DNA from: CAYOVG01 sp964407285 | GTDB lineage: Bacteria > Desulfobacterota > Syntrophobacteria > Syntrophobacterales > Syntrophobacteraceae | Assembly: GCA_964407285.1 (NCBI GenBank) | Contig: CAYOVG010000044.1 | Span: 1 to 27,748, forward strand | DNA length: 27,748 nt | Direction: 5' to 3' | In this document: piece after piece, positions 7,522 through 15,044 of the stretch | How positions within the stretch are numbered: the first letter of the stretch is position 1 | How the letters are laid out: each line of letters starts with the position of its first letter | The notes under the pieces: generated by a model | Told to the model about the DNA's origin: nothing | Seen by the model: the letters and a program-made list of their open reading frames with translations, nothing else | Databases searched by the model: none | Translations under genes and position numbers: made by a program

Positions 7522-8667
7522 TTAGAAAGCATCCTTCAAAGTCTCTATGATCCGGTCCGGGGATATAACGGAGCCGCCCGGATGTCCTACCAGGAATGCA
7601 GGGGCCTTGCCCCCCGCGCACCGCTCGACCTCCAGGTGAACCTGGCCCAGGTTCAGTTCGATGGTCACAAAACCGCGAACCCTGGTCGCCAGTTCCCGTA
7701 TCTGCTCCTCCGGGAAAGGCCAGACGGTGATAAGCCTCAAGAGGCCCGCCTTGATGCCCTGTTCCCTGGCTTCATCCACGGCAGCCAGGCTGCTCCTGGC
7801 GGATACCCCATAGGAGACGAGGGCGATTTCCGCGTCGTCGAGGCGATACGATTCGGTCCGGATGATGTCTTTTCGGTTGCGGCGGAATTTCTCCATAAGC
7901 CTGCCGAGCATCCCCTCCTGGCCTTCGGCGCTCATGATGGGATAGCCGCGCTCGTCGTGCGTGAGGCCCGTGACGTGAATCCCGTATCCGTCGCCCGCAA
8001 TGGCCATCGGCGGCACGCCGTTGGGGCCGGGCTGGAAGGGTTTGAACCTGTCCTTCCTTCCTTTTGCGAGCGGGCGGGTCTTGAGTTTAATGGTATCCGC
8101 ATCCGGGATGATGACGCGCTCGCTCAGGTGCCCGATGACCTCGTCGCTCATGATGAGGACCGGCGTGCGGTACGTCTCGCTCAGATTGAAGGCCAGTATC
8201 GTCTGGTAGAAGATCTCCTGGGGCGAAGACGGCGCAAGGGCGATGATTTCATAGTGCCCGTGGGAACCCCACCGCGCCTGCATCATGTCTCCCTGCGCTC
8301 CCAGGGTGGGGAGCCCGGTGGATGGTCCGGCGCGCTGGACGTTCACCAGCACGCAGGGAGTTTCGGTACAGACGCCCAGCCCCAGGTTTTCCATCATCAG
8401 GCTGAACCCCGGTCCGGACGTGGCGGTCATGCTCTTGACCCCCGCGCAGGATGCGCCCAGGATCGACGCCATGGCGGCGATCTCGTCTTCCATCTGGATA
8501 AACACTCCGCCGACCCCCGGAAGCCGGGTCGCCATATGTTCGGCAATTTCCGTGGCAGGAGTTATGGGATACGCCCCGAAGAAGCGGCACCCCGCCGCCA
8601 GGGCGCCTTCGGCGCAGGCGACATCCCCCGTCATAAAATGTTCACCGGTCAAGACCGCTGGCTTCAT
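7522..8667 (-). CDS. korA: 2-oxoacid:ferredoxin oxidoreductase alpha subunit (KorA)
   Basis: A 381-aa alpha subunit of the family, with the opening GEHFMTGDVACAEGALAAGC, the pyrimidine-binding motif GAYPITPATEIAEHMA (residues 31-46), the MEDEIAAM segment with the conserved Glu, and TATSGPGFSLMMENLG. The C-terminal part (SYGVSARS, about 285; GLLRLITVWPFPEEQI, about 310) is the transketolase C-terminal-like domain. Length and order are normal for stand-alone KorA. The ATG at 8667 has only a weak purine-rich site (GAAAG). A 211-nt gap carrying a dispersed hairpin repeat separates it from korD, although the two are evidently one operon. Confidence 0.94.
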   Translation of the reverse strand: MKPAVLTGEHFMTGDVACAEGALAAGCRFFGAYPITPATEIAEHMATRLPGVGGVFIQMEDEIAAMASILGASCAGVKSMTATSGPGFSLMMENLGLGVCTETPCVLVNVQRAGPSTGLPTLGAQGDMMQARWGSHGHYEIIALAPSSPQEIFYQTILAFNLSETYRTPVLIMSDEVIGHLSERVIIPDADTIKLKTRPLAKGRKDRFKPFQPGPNGVPPMAIAGDGYGIHVTGLTHDERGYPIMSAEGQEGMLGRLMEKFRRNRKDIIRTESYRLDDAEIALVSYGVSARSSLAAVDEAREQGIKAGLLRLITVWPFPEEQIRELATRVRGFVTIELNLGQVHLEVERCAGGKAPAFLVGHPGGSVISPDRIIETLKDAF

Positions 8668-8775
8668 ACCGTGACTTTCATTGAATTGTTGTGTTTGTGC
8701 TTACTGCAACGGAAAACACCGGATATGCCGGTGTGGCCCGGCGCAAGTTCGTTTGCCCGCGCCCCCCCTGAACGG

Positions 8776-8840
8776 GATTTTCGGGATGATCCCGCATCCG
8801 GCCGATTCCCGATCCCGTCGATCCCGAAAACCCTGCTAAT
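8776..8840. repeat. Dispersed hairpin repeat, copy 1 (between korD and korA)
   Basis: GGATTTTCGGGATGATCC near the left end is nearly the reverse complement of the CGATCCCGAAAACCC segment near the right end, so the unit can fold into an imperfect hairpin. The whole ~62-bp unit aligns with 13454-13516 with roughly three-quarters identity by eye (for example CATCCGGCCGATTCCCGATC against CATTCGGTCGACTCCCAATC). It interrupts the korD-korA gap. Confidence 0.7.
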
Positions 8841-8878
8841 CCCGTCGAAGAGGATGCGCGCACTTCCGCCGTCATGCA

Positions 8879-9157
8879 TCAGGTGGAAGCATCCTCGTCC
8901 GGCAGTTCCTCCACCGAATAGATGGCAAAATCCGGGCAGATTATCTCGCAATAGTGACAGTTGACACAGGCTTCAGGCTTCCCGGCCACGGGCGGATGGT
9001 AGCCTTTCCTGTTGAATTTCGTTGAGAGAACCAGTACGTCCCGGGGGCAGTAGGCAATGCAATAGCCGCATCCCTTGCATCTTTCCTCGACGATATGCAC
9101 CACTCCCCGTGAAACCTGAATTTCGTCCGCATCCAGAGGAATCCGCCAATACTTCAT
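8879..9157 (-). CDS. korD: 2-oxoacid:ferredoxin oxidoreductase delta (ferredoxin) subunit (KorD)
   Basis: A 92-aa dicluster ferredoxin with two complete [4Fe-4S] motifs, CKGCGYCIAYCP (residues 27-38) and CVNCHYCEIICP (64-75). ATG at 9157 is chosen over the upstream in-frame start at 9235 because AAGGA lies 8 nt before it, the product then begins MKYWRIPLD as expected for KorD, and the longer form adds non-conserved residues. It is the first gene of the operon, about 120 nt downstream of a strong promoter. It relays electrons from KorB to external ferredoxin or to the neighbouring Hdr-type proteins. Confidence 0.92.
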   Translation of the reverse strand: MKYWRIPLDADEIQVSRGVVHIVEERCKGCGYCIAYCPRDVLVLSTKFNRKGYHPPVAGKPEACVNCHYCEIICPDFAIYSVEELPDEDAST

Positions 9158-9244
9158 ATGCTGTGTCCTTACCCGCCGACTCGGGTGCATCGGATGGTGA
9201 AAACAGGGCGAACTCCCTGCCCTGCCGCATTGCAAAACTGCTCC

Positions 9245-9264
9245 CCATCAGTTCTAATTGATGG
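9245..9264. promoter_or_regulatory. Palindrome in the korD leader (possible operator or RNA hairpin)
   Basis: CCATCA at 9245-9250 and TGATGG at 9259-9264 form a perfect 6-bp inverted repeat around an 8-nt AT-rich centre, about 20-35 nt after the predicted transcription start. The position fits a repressor operator or a leader hairpin. No regulator is identified. Confidence 0.35.
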
Positions 9265-9286
9265 CGCTGAATTGTCCCAGCCGCCG

Positions 9287-9314
9287 ATTCTAGACCAAAG
9301 CTCGTACATGTCAA
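9287..9314 (-). promoter_or_regulatory. Sigma-70 promoter of the Kor-Hdr operon
   Basis: On the minus strand TTGACA (9314-9309) is followed after 16 bp by TAGAAT (9292-9287). The -35 is consensus and the -10 differs at one position. Transcription would start near 9280, leaving a leader of about 120 nt before korD. Confidence 0.7.
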
Positions 9315-9345
9315 GCGTTTTTCTCTATTCGGAGGGGGCATCTCA

Positions 9346-9378
9346 GCCATACCCCCGTATTTTTTTCGGGGGTATGGC
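9346..9378. repeat. Large perfect inverted repeat upstream of the korD promoter
   Basis: GCCATACCCCCG (9346-9357) and CGGGGGTATGGC (9367-9378) are perfect 12-bp complements around a T-rich 9-nt loop. Adjacent TCA/TGA pairs could extend the stem past a bulge. No T-run follows on either strand, so it is not a standard intrinsic terminator. It lies about 30 bp upstream of the korD -35. Confidence 0.8.
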
Positions 9379-9610
9379 CTGACCGGCCGGGTTTAAGGAC
9401 GAATTCCCCATCCACCTGCTCCGAGAGGAGCGCTCTTTCGCTGCTATTTCATCGGAATCTTTCGATTTAAGGAAGCGGAAGTCTTTGAAACCGCCCGCAA
9501 GTTCGCGAGGGTGAGGCAAGGAAAGCGCAAAACGACGACCAAGACCATCTTTCATCTTCCTCGCACCCGTTGTTAGAAGCATGCAGATGGTTCATTCAAG
9601 GGAAAATCGC

Positions 9611-9638
9611 TTGACGCACCGGCCTTTCATGCTATGTT
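9611..9638 (+). promoter_or_regulatory. Sigma-70 promoter of the DUF2914-cdaA operon
   Basis: TTGACG (9611-9616) is followed after 16 bp by TATGTT (9633-9638), which carries an extended -10 TGC directly before it. Transcription would start near 9645, about 145 nt before the DUF2914 start codon. Confidence 0.55.
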
Positions 9639-9790
9639 GAACTTGTACGGAAATTGTGGAGCGGCGACCTGCCCGCGGCGGCCCCCCGACAATAGATGCG
9701 ATCAATCTTCGGAACACCCGGATGCGAGTGTATCAGCCTTCCCCCGCAGCGCCGTCACCCGATGTTTATACCTGGAGGAATAATGGAATT

Positions 9791-10351
9791 ATGTACGATT
9801 CGATAAATAAAACGCTTTTCAGCATCTTTTTCTTTGTCCTGGTTACGGCTGCGACATGCCCGCCCGCCGCAGGCGTGCAGGCGCAGCCTCAGCAGGACGC
9901 CGTTTCCTCCGACCGGCCCCCGGCGGAGCAGGCGGACCAGCCGGCCAATTCATCTTCCCAACCCTCTCCGGCTCCCACGCATCCTGCCGGCCCCGCGCCC
10001 GACCATTCACACGCTCAGAAGCCCCAGACGCTCACCCTCGCCGGCGCCGCCATGTGCGAACGGATAGAGAACCTGACCCCGATCAACCAGGCCGTAACTT
10101 TTCCCGTATCCATCGGCCAGGTTTACTGCCTGACGAATTTCGATCCCGTTCCCCAGGGGACGCACATCTTTCACCGATGGTACCACCTGGGCGATTTGAG
10201 CACCAAGATAAAACTCCGGCTCCAATCACCGCGCTGGACGACATTCAGCACCATCCAACTCCGGGAAGCCGATAAGGGTCCCTGGCGGGTGGAAGTCACG
10301 GACCAGGATGGAAAGGTATTCACCGTTCTGCGTTTCAGCATCACGGACTGA
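9791..10351 (+). CDS. Secreted DUF2914-domain protein
   Basis: A 186-aa exported protein of unknown function. The ATG at 9791 opens a clear signal peptide (MYDSINKTLFSIFFFVLVTA) with a plausible signal-peptidase-I site after AGVQA. The frame is open further upstream but that stretch has no family likeness. GGAGG lies 12 nt before this ATG, rather far but the best available. Residues about 35-75 are a Pro/Ala/Gln/Ser-rich linker, and the C-terminal 100 residues match DUF2914 (HRWYHLGDLSTKIKL, then PWRVEVTDQDGKVFTVLRFSI). The domain occurs in periplasmic or membrane-associated proteins of mostly unknown role. It is followed after 6 nt by the diadenylate cyclase gene, so the two are probably co-expressed, and a role in sensing or envelope homeostasis linked to c-di-AMP is possible but inferred. 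Confidence 0.8.
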   Translation: MYDSINKTLFSIFFFVLVTAATCPPAAGVQAQPQQDAVSSDRPPAEQADQPANSSSQPSPAPTHPAGPAPDHSHAQKPQTLTLAGAAMCERIENLTPINQAVTFPVSIGQVYCLTNFDPVPQGTHIFHRWYHLGDLSTKIKLRLQSPRWTTFSTIQLREADKGPWRVEVTDQDGKVFTVLRFSITD

Positions 10352-10357
10352 CGAATC

Positions 10358-11812
10358 ATGAGCAGGTTTTTCAGTTTCATATCGAGTATACGGTGGCAGG
10401 ACATCGTCGACATCGTTTTGAACAGTTATATTCTGTTTCGTCTCTATGTGCTCTTCCACGGCACCAACGCCTTCCGCATACTCGTGGGTATCGCGTCCCT
10501 TTGGTTGCTGCAGGAGGTGGCCGGTTCGCTCGGTCTCATTCTGACGAGCTGGGTCCTGCAGGGCATCACGGCCGCCGCCGCGATCATCATCATCGTGGTG
10601 TTCAGGAACGAGATCCGTTCTGCCCTCCAGGTGCAGAATCTCAAGAGCTTTCTATGGGGTTCGCCGCACAGGGAGCAGAACACGCCGGTGGACGTTCTGA
10701 CCGACGCCGTCTACCATATGGGAAAGAAGCGTATCGGCGCGCTGATCGTTTTTCCGGGGAAGGAGGACCTGTCGGAACTGGTTCATGGAGGCATCCGATG
10801 GGACGGACTGGTGACGCAGGAGATGATCGTGAGCATCTTCTGGCCCAAGAACCCCGTCCATGACGGGGCCATCATCGTTCAGGACCACCGCATCACGGAA
10901 GTGGGCGTTCTCCTGCCCCTTTCCCAACGGCAGGACCTTCCCACATTTTACGGAACCAGGCATCGCGCCGCCGCCGGCCTGGCGGAGCGAAGCGACGCCA
11001 TGGTGATCGCCGTCTCGGAAGAGCGCGGGAGAGTGACCGTCGCCCGTGACAACTCGATCCGGCCAATGGTGCAACCGGAGGAGCTTGCGCAGATCCTCAA
11101 GAACCACCTCAATATCACCGAGAACCGCAGGAGCCCCAAGCGCAAGCGGGAGAGGCTCGAGTTTTCCATCGCCGCCGCCATGTCATTTCTCATCATATTC
11201 GGTCTCTGGTTCGGGTTCACCCGCAACCGGGACACCATCGTGGCTCTCGAAGTGCCCATGGAATACATGGGCAGACCACCTCAACTGGAGATCCTGGATA
11301 CTTCGACAAACCAGGTGAATCTCCAGTTGTCGGGTCCGAGCGCCCTTCTGAAATCGTTGAGGCCGGACCAGATCGAGGTGCGCCTGGATCTCAGGAAGGC
11401 CGTCGAAGGAGAGAACACATTCACCCTCACAACCGATAACGTGGTGCTGCCCCCCGGCATCCAGCTCAACAAGGTATCTCCGACAACCGTGGACGTGATC
11501 CTGGACACCCCTACGGTCAAGGAGTTGCCCGTGCAGGTGCACTGGGTCGGCAAATTGCCCGACAACCTCACCGTAGTCGACGCGAAAGTGACTCCCGAAA
11601 CCGTTCAGGTTGTAGGTGGAAGCACGATCCTGGAAAATATAAGCACCATCTATACCGCGCCCGTTCGCCTTGACGGCCTGGTCAAATCGGGTTCTCTATC
11701 GGTCCCCCTGGTGCTTACCCCGCCATCCCTAAAGCTCACGGCAAGCTTCAGAGACCGGGTCGTTATAGATTACACAACGGCTGAGCGGCTGAATGGAAAA
11801 AAGCCGGATTGA
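10358..11812 (+). CDS. cdaA: CdaA-type diadenylate cyclase fused to YbbR (CdaR-like) domains
   Basis: A 484-aa membrane protein predicted to make c-di-AMP from two ATP. Three hydrophobic segments lie in residues 15-82. The DAC (DisA_N) domain follows at about 110-245, with the active-site motifs NPVHDGA (DGA at 169-171) and GTRHRAAAG (RHR at 201-203) both intact. A basic linker (KRKRER) and a further membrane helix (about 269-288) lead to a C-terminal part with YbbR-type beta-rich repeats (about 293-475: VNLQLSGP, VRLDLRKA, VQVVGGSTILENI). In Firmicutes the cyclase and its YbbR regulator CdaR are separate neighbouring genes, while here both are in one chain with the extra helix placing YbbR outside the membrane. 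It follows the DUF2914 gene by 6 nt. Confidence 0.92.
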   Translation: MSRFFSFISSIRWQDIVDIVLNSYILFRLYVLFHGTNAFRILVGIASLWLLQEVAGSLGLILTSWVLQGITAAAAIIIIVVFRNEIRSALQVQNLKSFLWGSPHREQNTPVDVLTDAVYHMGKKRIGALIVFPGKEDLSELVHGGIRWDGLVTQEMIVSIFWPKNPVHDGAIIVQDHRITEVGVLLPLSQRQDLPTFYGTRHRAAAGLAERSDAMVIAVSEERGRVTVARDNSIRPMVQPEELAQILKNHLNITENRRSPKRKRERLEFSIAAAMSFLIIFGLWFGFTRNRDTIVALEVPMEYMGRPPQLEILDTSTNQVNLQLSGPSALLKSLRPDQIEVRLDLRKAVEGENTFTLTTDNVVLPPGIQLNKVSPTTVDVILDTPTVKELPVQVHWVGKLPDNLTVVDAKVTPETVQVVGGSTILENISTIYTAPVRLDGLVKSGSLSVPLVLTPPSLKLTASFRDRVVIDYTTAERLNGKKPD

Positions 11813-11828
11813 CGGATGAGGCGGGGTT

Positions 11829-13190
11829 TCAGTGGAGTTCCATCGGACTTCCGTTTCTCAGCGAGAACATTATTCTGTTGGCGCGCTCTTCTACTTCGGG
11901 GAGGATCTCGACGAGCGCCTTGAGTGACACGAGCACCTTCCTGGTTTGCTGCTTGTGCGGGATGGCCAGTTCCGGATGCTCCAGGAGCTGGAGTATTTCT
12001 TCGAGCACCGAGAGCTTGTCGGCCGAGAAATCCGTATAAGCCAGCCTGGCCCACTTCTCCTTCAACTCATTCGAGATGTGGCGCACCTGGTCGAGGAGTC
12101 CCTGATCGGTCCCGATCCAGATCGCCTTTTCCAGGCGTTCCAGAAGCTGTTCGATTTCTTCCTTCTCCAAATCCCATACACGGCTTTCCTCCAGGAGGCG
12201 GCGCCACTTGGGCGCGATCTTGTTCTTGAGCCACTGTTCGCCGTAGTAGGGCAGCGGAGACAGACCGGCGAATTCCTCCTGTTCCGCCATCAATTGCCTG
12301 CACGCCTGGCCCAATTCCTCGTTGCCGTTCAACTGGGTCATCCGGGAAAGGATCAACTGGTTGAGGCGCAAAAGGATGGACTCCTTGTTTTCCAGGTTGG
12401 GAACGGCCTCCCTCAACTGCTTTTCCCACTGCTCGCGCATGAAACTTATCTCGGCGTTAATGGCCCTGAAGATGAAGCTTAGTTTGATCAGCGTATTGCG
12501 CAACTCGTGGGCAAGGGCGTCGCATGCCTGAAGGCGCTGCCGCGCGAGATCTTTCTGGGCGTTCAGAAGGTTCTCCTTCATGCAGTGGGAGAGCAGTTCC
12601 GTTCCCAGAGTGCGGGCCAGCTTCTTGATTATCTTCGTGGACCGGTCACCCCGTTTGATGGAGTAGGGCTTGAAGTGGATTTTGACGACGGCCACCACCA
12701 GGTATTCGGAGTCTTTCCAGATCGGGTTCTGCTGCCAGTCCAGGGGATACTCGAGGTCATCCGTGATATCTCCATACAAGTCCCTCTTTCTCACCAGGAC
12801 GGGCTCCATATGGTGGAAATCCTCTATCTCTCCCAATAACTGCTTCCGCACACTGCGGATGTCCTCATAGGGATTGTCCGCCGTCCAGCTCTTCTGTTTT
12901 TCAACGCACCAGCCCATAGCCTCCAGGGCGTACCCGGGACGGTCCCTGTACTGCTCCCAGCTCTTTCCGGGCATGTTATAATCCGAGTCTTCGGGCAGGC
13001 CCCAGCGGATTTCACTCTCGTCTTCCCGCACGCCGGAAGTAATGCGCACCGCCTGGAGCCCGGGCATAAGCCCGACCCGGTAGATAGTCCCTTTGGTGGC
13101 ATGCTCCAGGCACAGCAGGATTGTCTCTATGACGTTCTTGCATGTCTTCTCTAGGAGATCATGGCTTAGAATTACGTTTTGACTGACCAT
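11829..13190 (-). CDS. Uncharacterised protein with a histidine-kinase-like H-box and no visible ATPase domain
   Basis: A 453-aa soluble protein with no signal peptide or membrane helix. Residues 220-245 (QACDALAHELRNTLIKLSFI and on) match the dimerisation/phosphoacceptor helix of sensor histidine kinases, with His228 as the candidate. The rest of the protein is long charged helices (about 250-450), and no N, G1 (DxGxG), F or G2 box of a HATPase_c domain is visible. The N-terminal half (1-200) is a mixed region, possibly a degenerate sensor domain, ending with KKLARTLGTELLSHCMKENLLN before the H-box. AAGGAG 7 nt before ATG 13190 supports the start. It converges on cdaA with a 16-nt gap. It may be a degenerate kinase, a phosphotransfer protein or a scaffold; its function is not recognised. 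Confidence 0.75.
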   Translation of the reverse strand: MVSQNVILSHDLLEKTCKNVIETILLCLEHATKGTIYRVGLMPGLQAVRITSGVREDESEIRWGLPEDSDYNMPGKSWEQYRDRPGYALEAMGWCVEKQKSWTADNPYEDIRSVRKQLLGEIEDFHHMEPVLVRKRDLYGDITDDLEYPLDWQQNPIWKDSEYLVVAVVKIHFKPYSIKRGDRSTKIIKKLARTLGTELLSHCMKENLLNAQKDLARQRLQACDALAHELRNTLIKLSFIFRAINAEISFMREQWEKQLREAVPNLENKESILLRLNQLILSRMTQLNGNEELGQACRQLMAEQEEFAGLSPLPYYGEQWLKNKIAPKWRRLLEESRVWDLEKEEIEQLLERLEKAIWIGTDQGLLDQVRHISNELKEKWARLAYTDFSADKLSVLEEILQLLEHPELAIPHKQQTRKVLVSLKALVEILPEVEERANRIMFSLRNGSPMELH

Positions 13191-13544
13191 GCCCCACTCC
13201 TTCGGTCAGAAAGTTGACTCTTCCTCTCCTCCTGGTGATTTCGGCTACTACGTTTATCTCGTAACTTCTGTCACGTCAAGTTCACATTTAGCACTCCATG
13301 GAGGTAAGGCATCTACATTAATATTATAGCAAGTTCCAAGCCACCTGTGGAGATGAGGATTCGAGACTCTCTTCCGGGACAGAGTGGGGTTGCCTCCTGC
13401 CCTGACCAAACCAGGGCATGACGGCTGAATTTCGCGCCCCTCTTAGACTGGATTGACAGGATTTGCAGGAAGACCTTGCATTCGGTCGACTCCCAATCCC
13501 GTCAATTCCGATCATCCTGTAAAAGAACAAAATGCCGGGCCATA
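13191..13544. other. Intergenic region between the H-box gene and malQ
   Basis: No gene is visible. The malQ-distal part (13191-13330) would carry the leftward promoter of the H-box gene; a TTGACG at 13279-13274 has no convincing -10 partner. The rest contains the second copy of the dispersed hairpin repeat, which may also end the leftward malQ transcript. Confidence 0.55.
13445..13520. repeat. Dispersed hairpin repeat, copy 2 (downstream of malQ)
   Basis: A ~62-bp core (about 13454-13516) aligns with 8776-8840, and here it is framed by GGATTGACAGGATTTGCAGG on the left and TCCGATCATCCTG on the right, whose CAGGAT/ATCCTG arms are complementary. Sequences of the type GGATTGACAGGATT are a familiar intergenic repeat in many bacterial genomes. 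Confidence 0.7.
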
Positions 13545-15044
13545 TCAGAGTCTCCCATACATAGCGGTCATCTCGCCCAAATTCCGGGCCAGACCGGAAT
13601 TCAACTGCTCGGCCGTCACGCGCCACGACCAGTTCCCCCGGGCAACGCCCGGCTTGTTCATCCTGGCTTCCTGCCCCAGCCCCAGGAGGTCCTGCATGGT
13701 GATTACGACAGTGTTTCCGACGGACGACATGGCCATCCGCACCATTTCCGAACTCACATTTTCCGGGGTTAGTTCCCGTCCCATATACGCGGACAACCGT
13801 TCCTTCTCTTCGGGACCGGCGTCGTTTTCAAACCACCCCCGGACGGTATTGTTGTCGTGCGTTCCGGGATAGACAACGCAGTTCTTGACATGGTTATGGG
13901 GCGCGTAGTCGTTGGTGGGCATATCGGCCCCGAAACCGAACATCAGCACGCGCATCCCCGGAAGCTGATACATCTGCATCACCTCTCTCACATCGGGCGT
14001 GATGATTCCGAGGTCTTCGGCGATAATGGGAAGCGCCGGAAAATGCTTCAGCATCATATTCATGAAATCGAGAATCGGGGTCGCCACCCATTTTCCGTTG
14101 ATCGCCGTCTTCTCGCCGGCATTCACCTCCCAGTAGGCCACCAGGCCGCGGAAATGATCGAGCCGCAGAAGATCGTAGAGCTGGAAGTTATGCCTGATGC
14201 GCCTGATCCACCATTCATAGCCGGTACTGCGCAGAACATCCCAGTTGAAGACCGGATTGCCCCAGAGCTGTCCCGTTTCGCTGAAGTAGTCGGGAGGGAC
14301 TCCGGCGACAAAAATAGGCTTCTTGGCTTCATCGAGCTTGAAGATGTACGGTGAAGCCCATGCCGTGGCGCTGTTGTAGTCTATATAGAGGGGTAAATCT
14401 CCTATAATCAAAACCCCCTTTCTGTTGCAGTACTCCTTGAGGGCAAACCACTGTTCGAAGAATATGAACTGAAAGAACTTGTCCCGGAGAATCTTATCCT
14501 GGAGCTTGTCGTTCCAGTCGTCCAAAACGCTCTTTGTTCTATCCCTCACGTCCAGTGGCCATTCGGACCACTGAGCATACTCGAACTGCTCGCGGAGCGC
14601 GACGAAGAGGCTGTAATCGTCCACCCAATAGGCGTTGTCCCGGCAGAACTTGATGAAGTCGAGGTCCTCCACTATTCGGGATCTGTTATTCTCGAAGGCC
14701 CGGGTGAGAAGCCCGAGCTTGTACTCGATGACGGACTCGTAATCCACGCTTTCGGCGGGAAAGGAAGGCGGGTCCGCAATATCTGCTTCGTTGAGATAAC
14801 CGTCCCTCACCAGGAATTCGGGGCTGATGAGAAAAATATTCCTGGCAAAGGCGGATTCGCTGCTGTAGGGAGAATAGCCGGTGCCGCCGCTGATCGGGCT
14901 CAGCGGCAAAATCTGCCAGTAGCTTTGCCCGGCTTCCTCCAGGAGATCGACGAAGCTATAAGCCTCGGGACCGAAATCCCCTATTCCGAAAGGTGATGGG
15001 AGTGACGTTACATGTAAAAGAATACCGCTTCCTCTTTTTCTCAT
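13545..15044 (-). CDS. malQ: 4-alpha-glucanotransferase (amylomaltase, GH77)
   Basis: A 499-aa GH77 enzyme that transfers alpha-1,4-glucan segments between maltodextrins and releases glucose. The family opening is clear (GSGILLHVTSLPSPFGIGDFG, 6-26). The catalytic residues are in place: Asp296 nucleophile (LRLDHFRG), Glu343 acid/base (IIAEDLG) and Asp397 (PGTHDNNT), with GDLPLYIDYNSATAWA (215-230) upstream. The length is normal for short bacterial MalQ, without the N-terminal extension of the enterobacterial type. Its ATG overlaps the treY stop (ATGA), so the two are translationally coupled. It could rebuild longer chains from the short maltodextrins left after TreY and TreZ act. Confidence 0.95.
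   Translation of the reverse strand: MRKRGSGILLHVTSLPSPFGIGDFGPEAYSFVDLLEEAGQSYWQILPLSPISGGTGYSPYSSESAFARNIFLISPEFLVRDGYLNEADIADPPSFPAESVDYESVIEYKLGLLTRAFENNRSRIVEDLDFIKFCRDNAYWVDDYSLFVALREQFEYAQWSEWPLDVRDRTKSVLDDWNDKLQDKILRDKFFQFIFFEQWFALKEYCNRKGVLIIGDLPLYIDYNSATAWASPYIFKLDEAKKPIFVAGVPPDYFSETGQLWGNPVFNWDVLRSTGYEWWIRRIRHNFQLYDLLRLDHFRGLVAYWEVNAGEKTAINGKWVATPILDFMNMMLKHFPALPIIAEDLGIITPDVREVMQMYQLPGMRVLMFGFGADMPTNDYAPHNHVKNCVVYPGTHDNNTVRGWFENDAGPEEKERLSAYMGRELTPENVSSEMVRMAMSSVGNTVVITMQDLLGLGQEARMNKPGVARGNWSWRVTAEQLNSGLARNLGEMTAMYGRL

Larger units (their letters stand above)
9158..9790. other. Divergent intergenic region between the Kor-Hdr and DUF2914-cdaA operons
   Basis: No believable gene lies here. 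It contains the leftward korD promoter (9287-9314) with a palindrome in its leader, a large perfect inverted repeat (9346-9378), a stretch with no recognised content (9380-9600), and the rightward cdaA-operon promoter (9611-9638). A GGAGG at 9774-9778 precedes the DUF2914 start. Confidence 0.7.

Noticed and set aside
8664..8951. 95-codon frame over the korD-korA gap (also 13324-13626)
   Set aside because: Both are translations of the same dispersed repeat (shared GIDGIG phrase), not genes.
7582..8964. 460-aa open frame on the plus strand
   Set aside because: Antisense to korA and crosses the repeat gap.
9346..9378. Rho-independent terminator
   Set aside because: No T-run follows the stem on either strand; the T-run is only in the loop, and no gene ends nearby.
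9343..9582. 79-codon open frame in the divergent region
   Set aside because: No ribosome site, overlaps the hairpin at 9346-9378, and the translation looks like repeat sequence.
13251..13279. Sigma-70 promoter of the H-box gene
   Set aside because: TTGACG is good but the 17-bp-spaced TAAACG matches the -10 consensus at only three positions.
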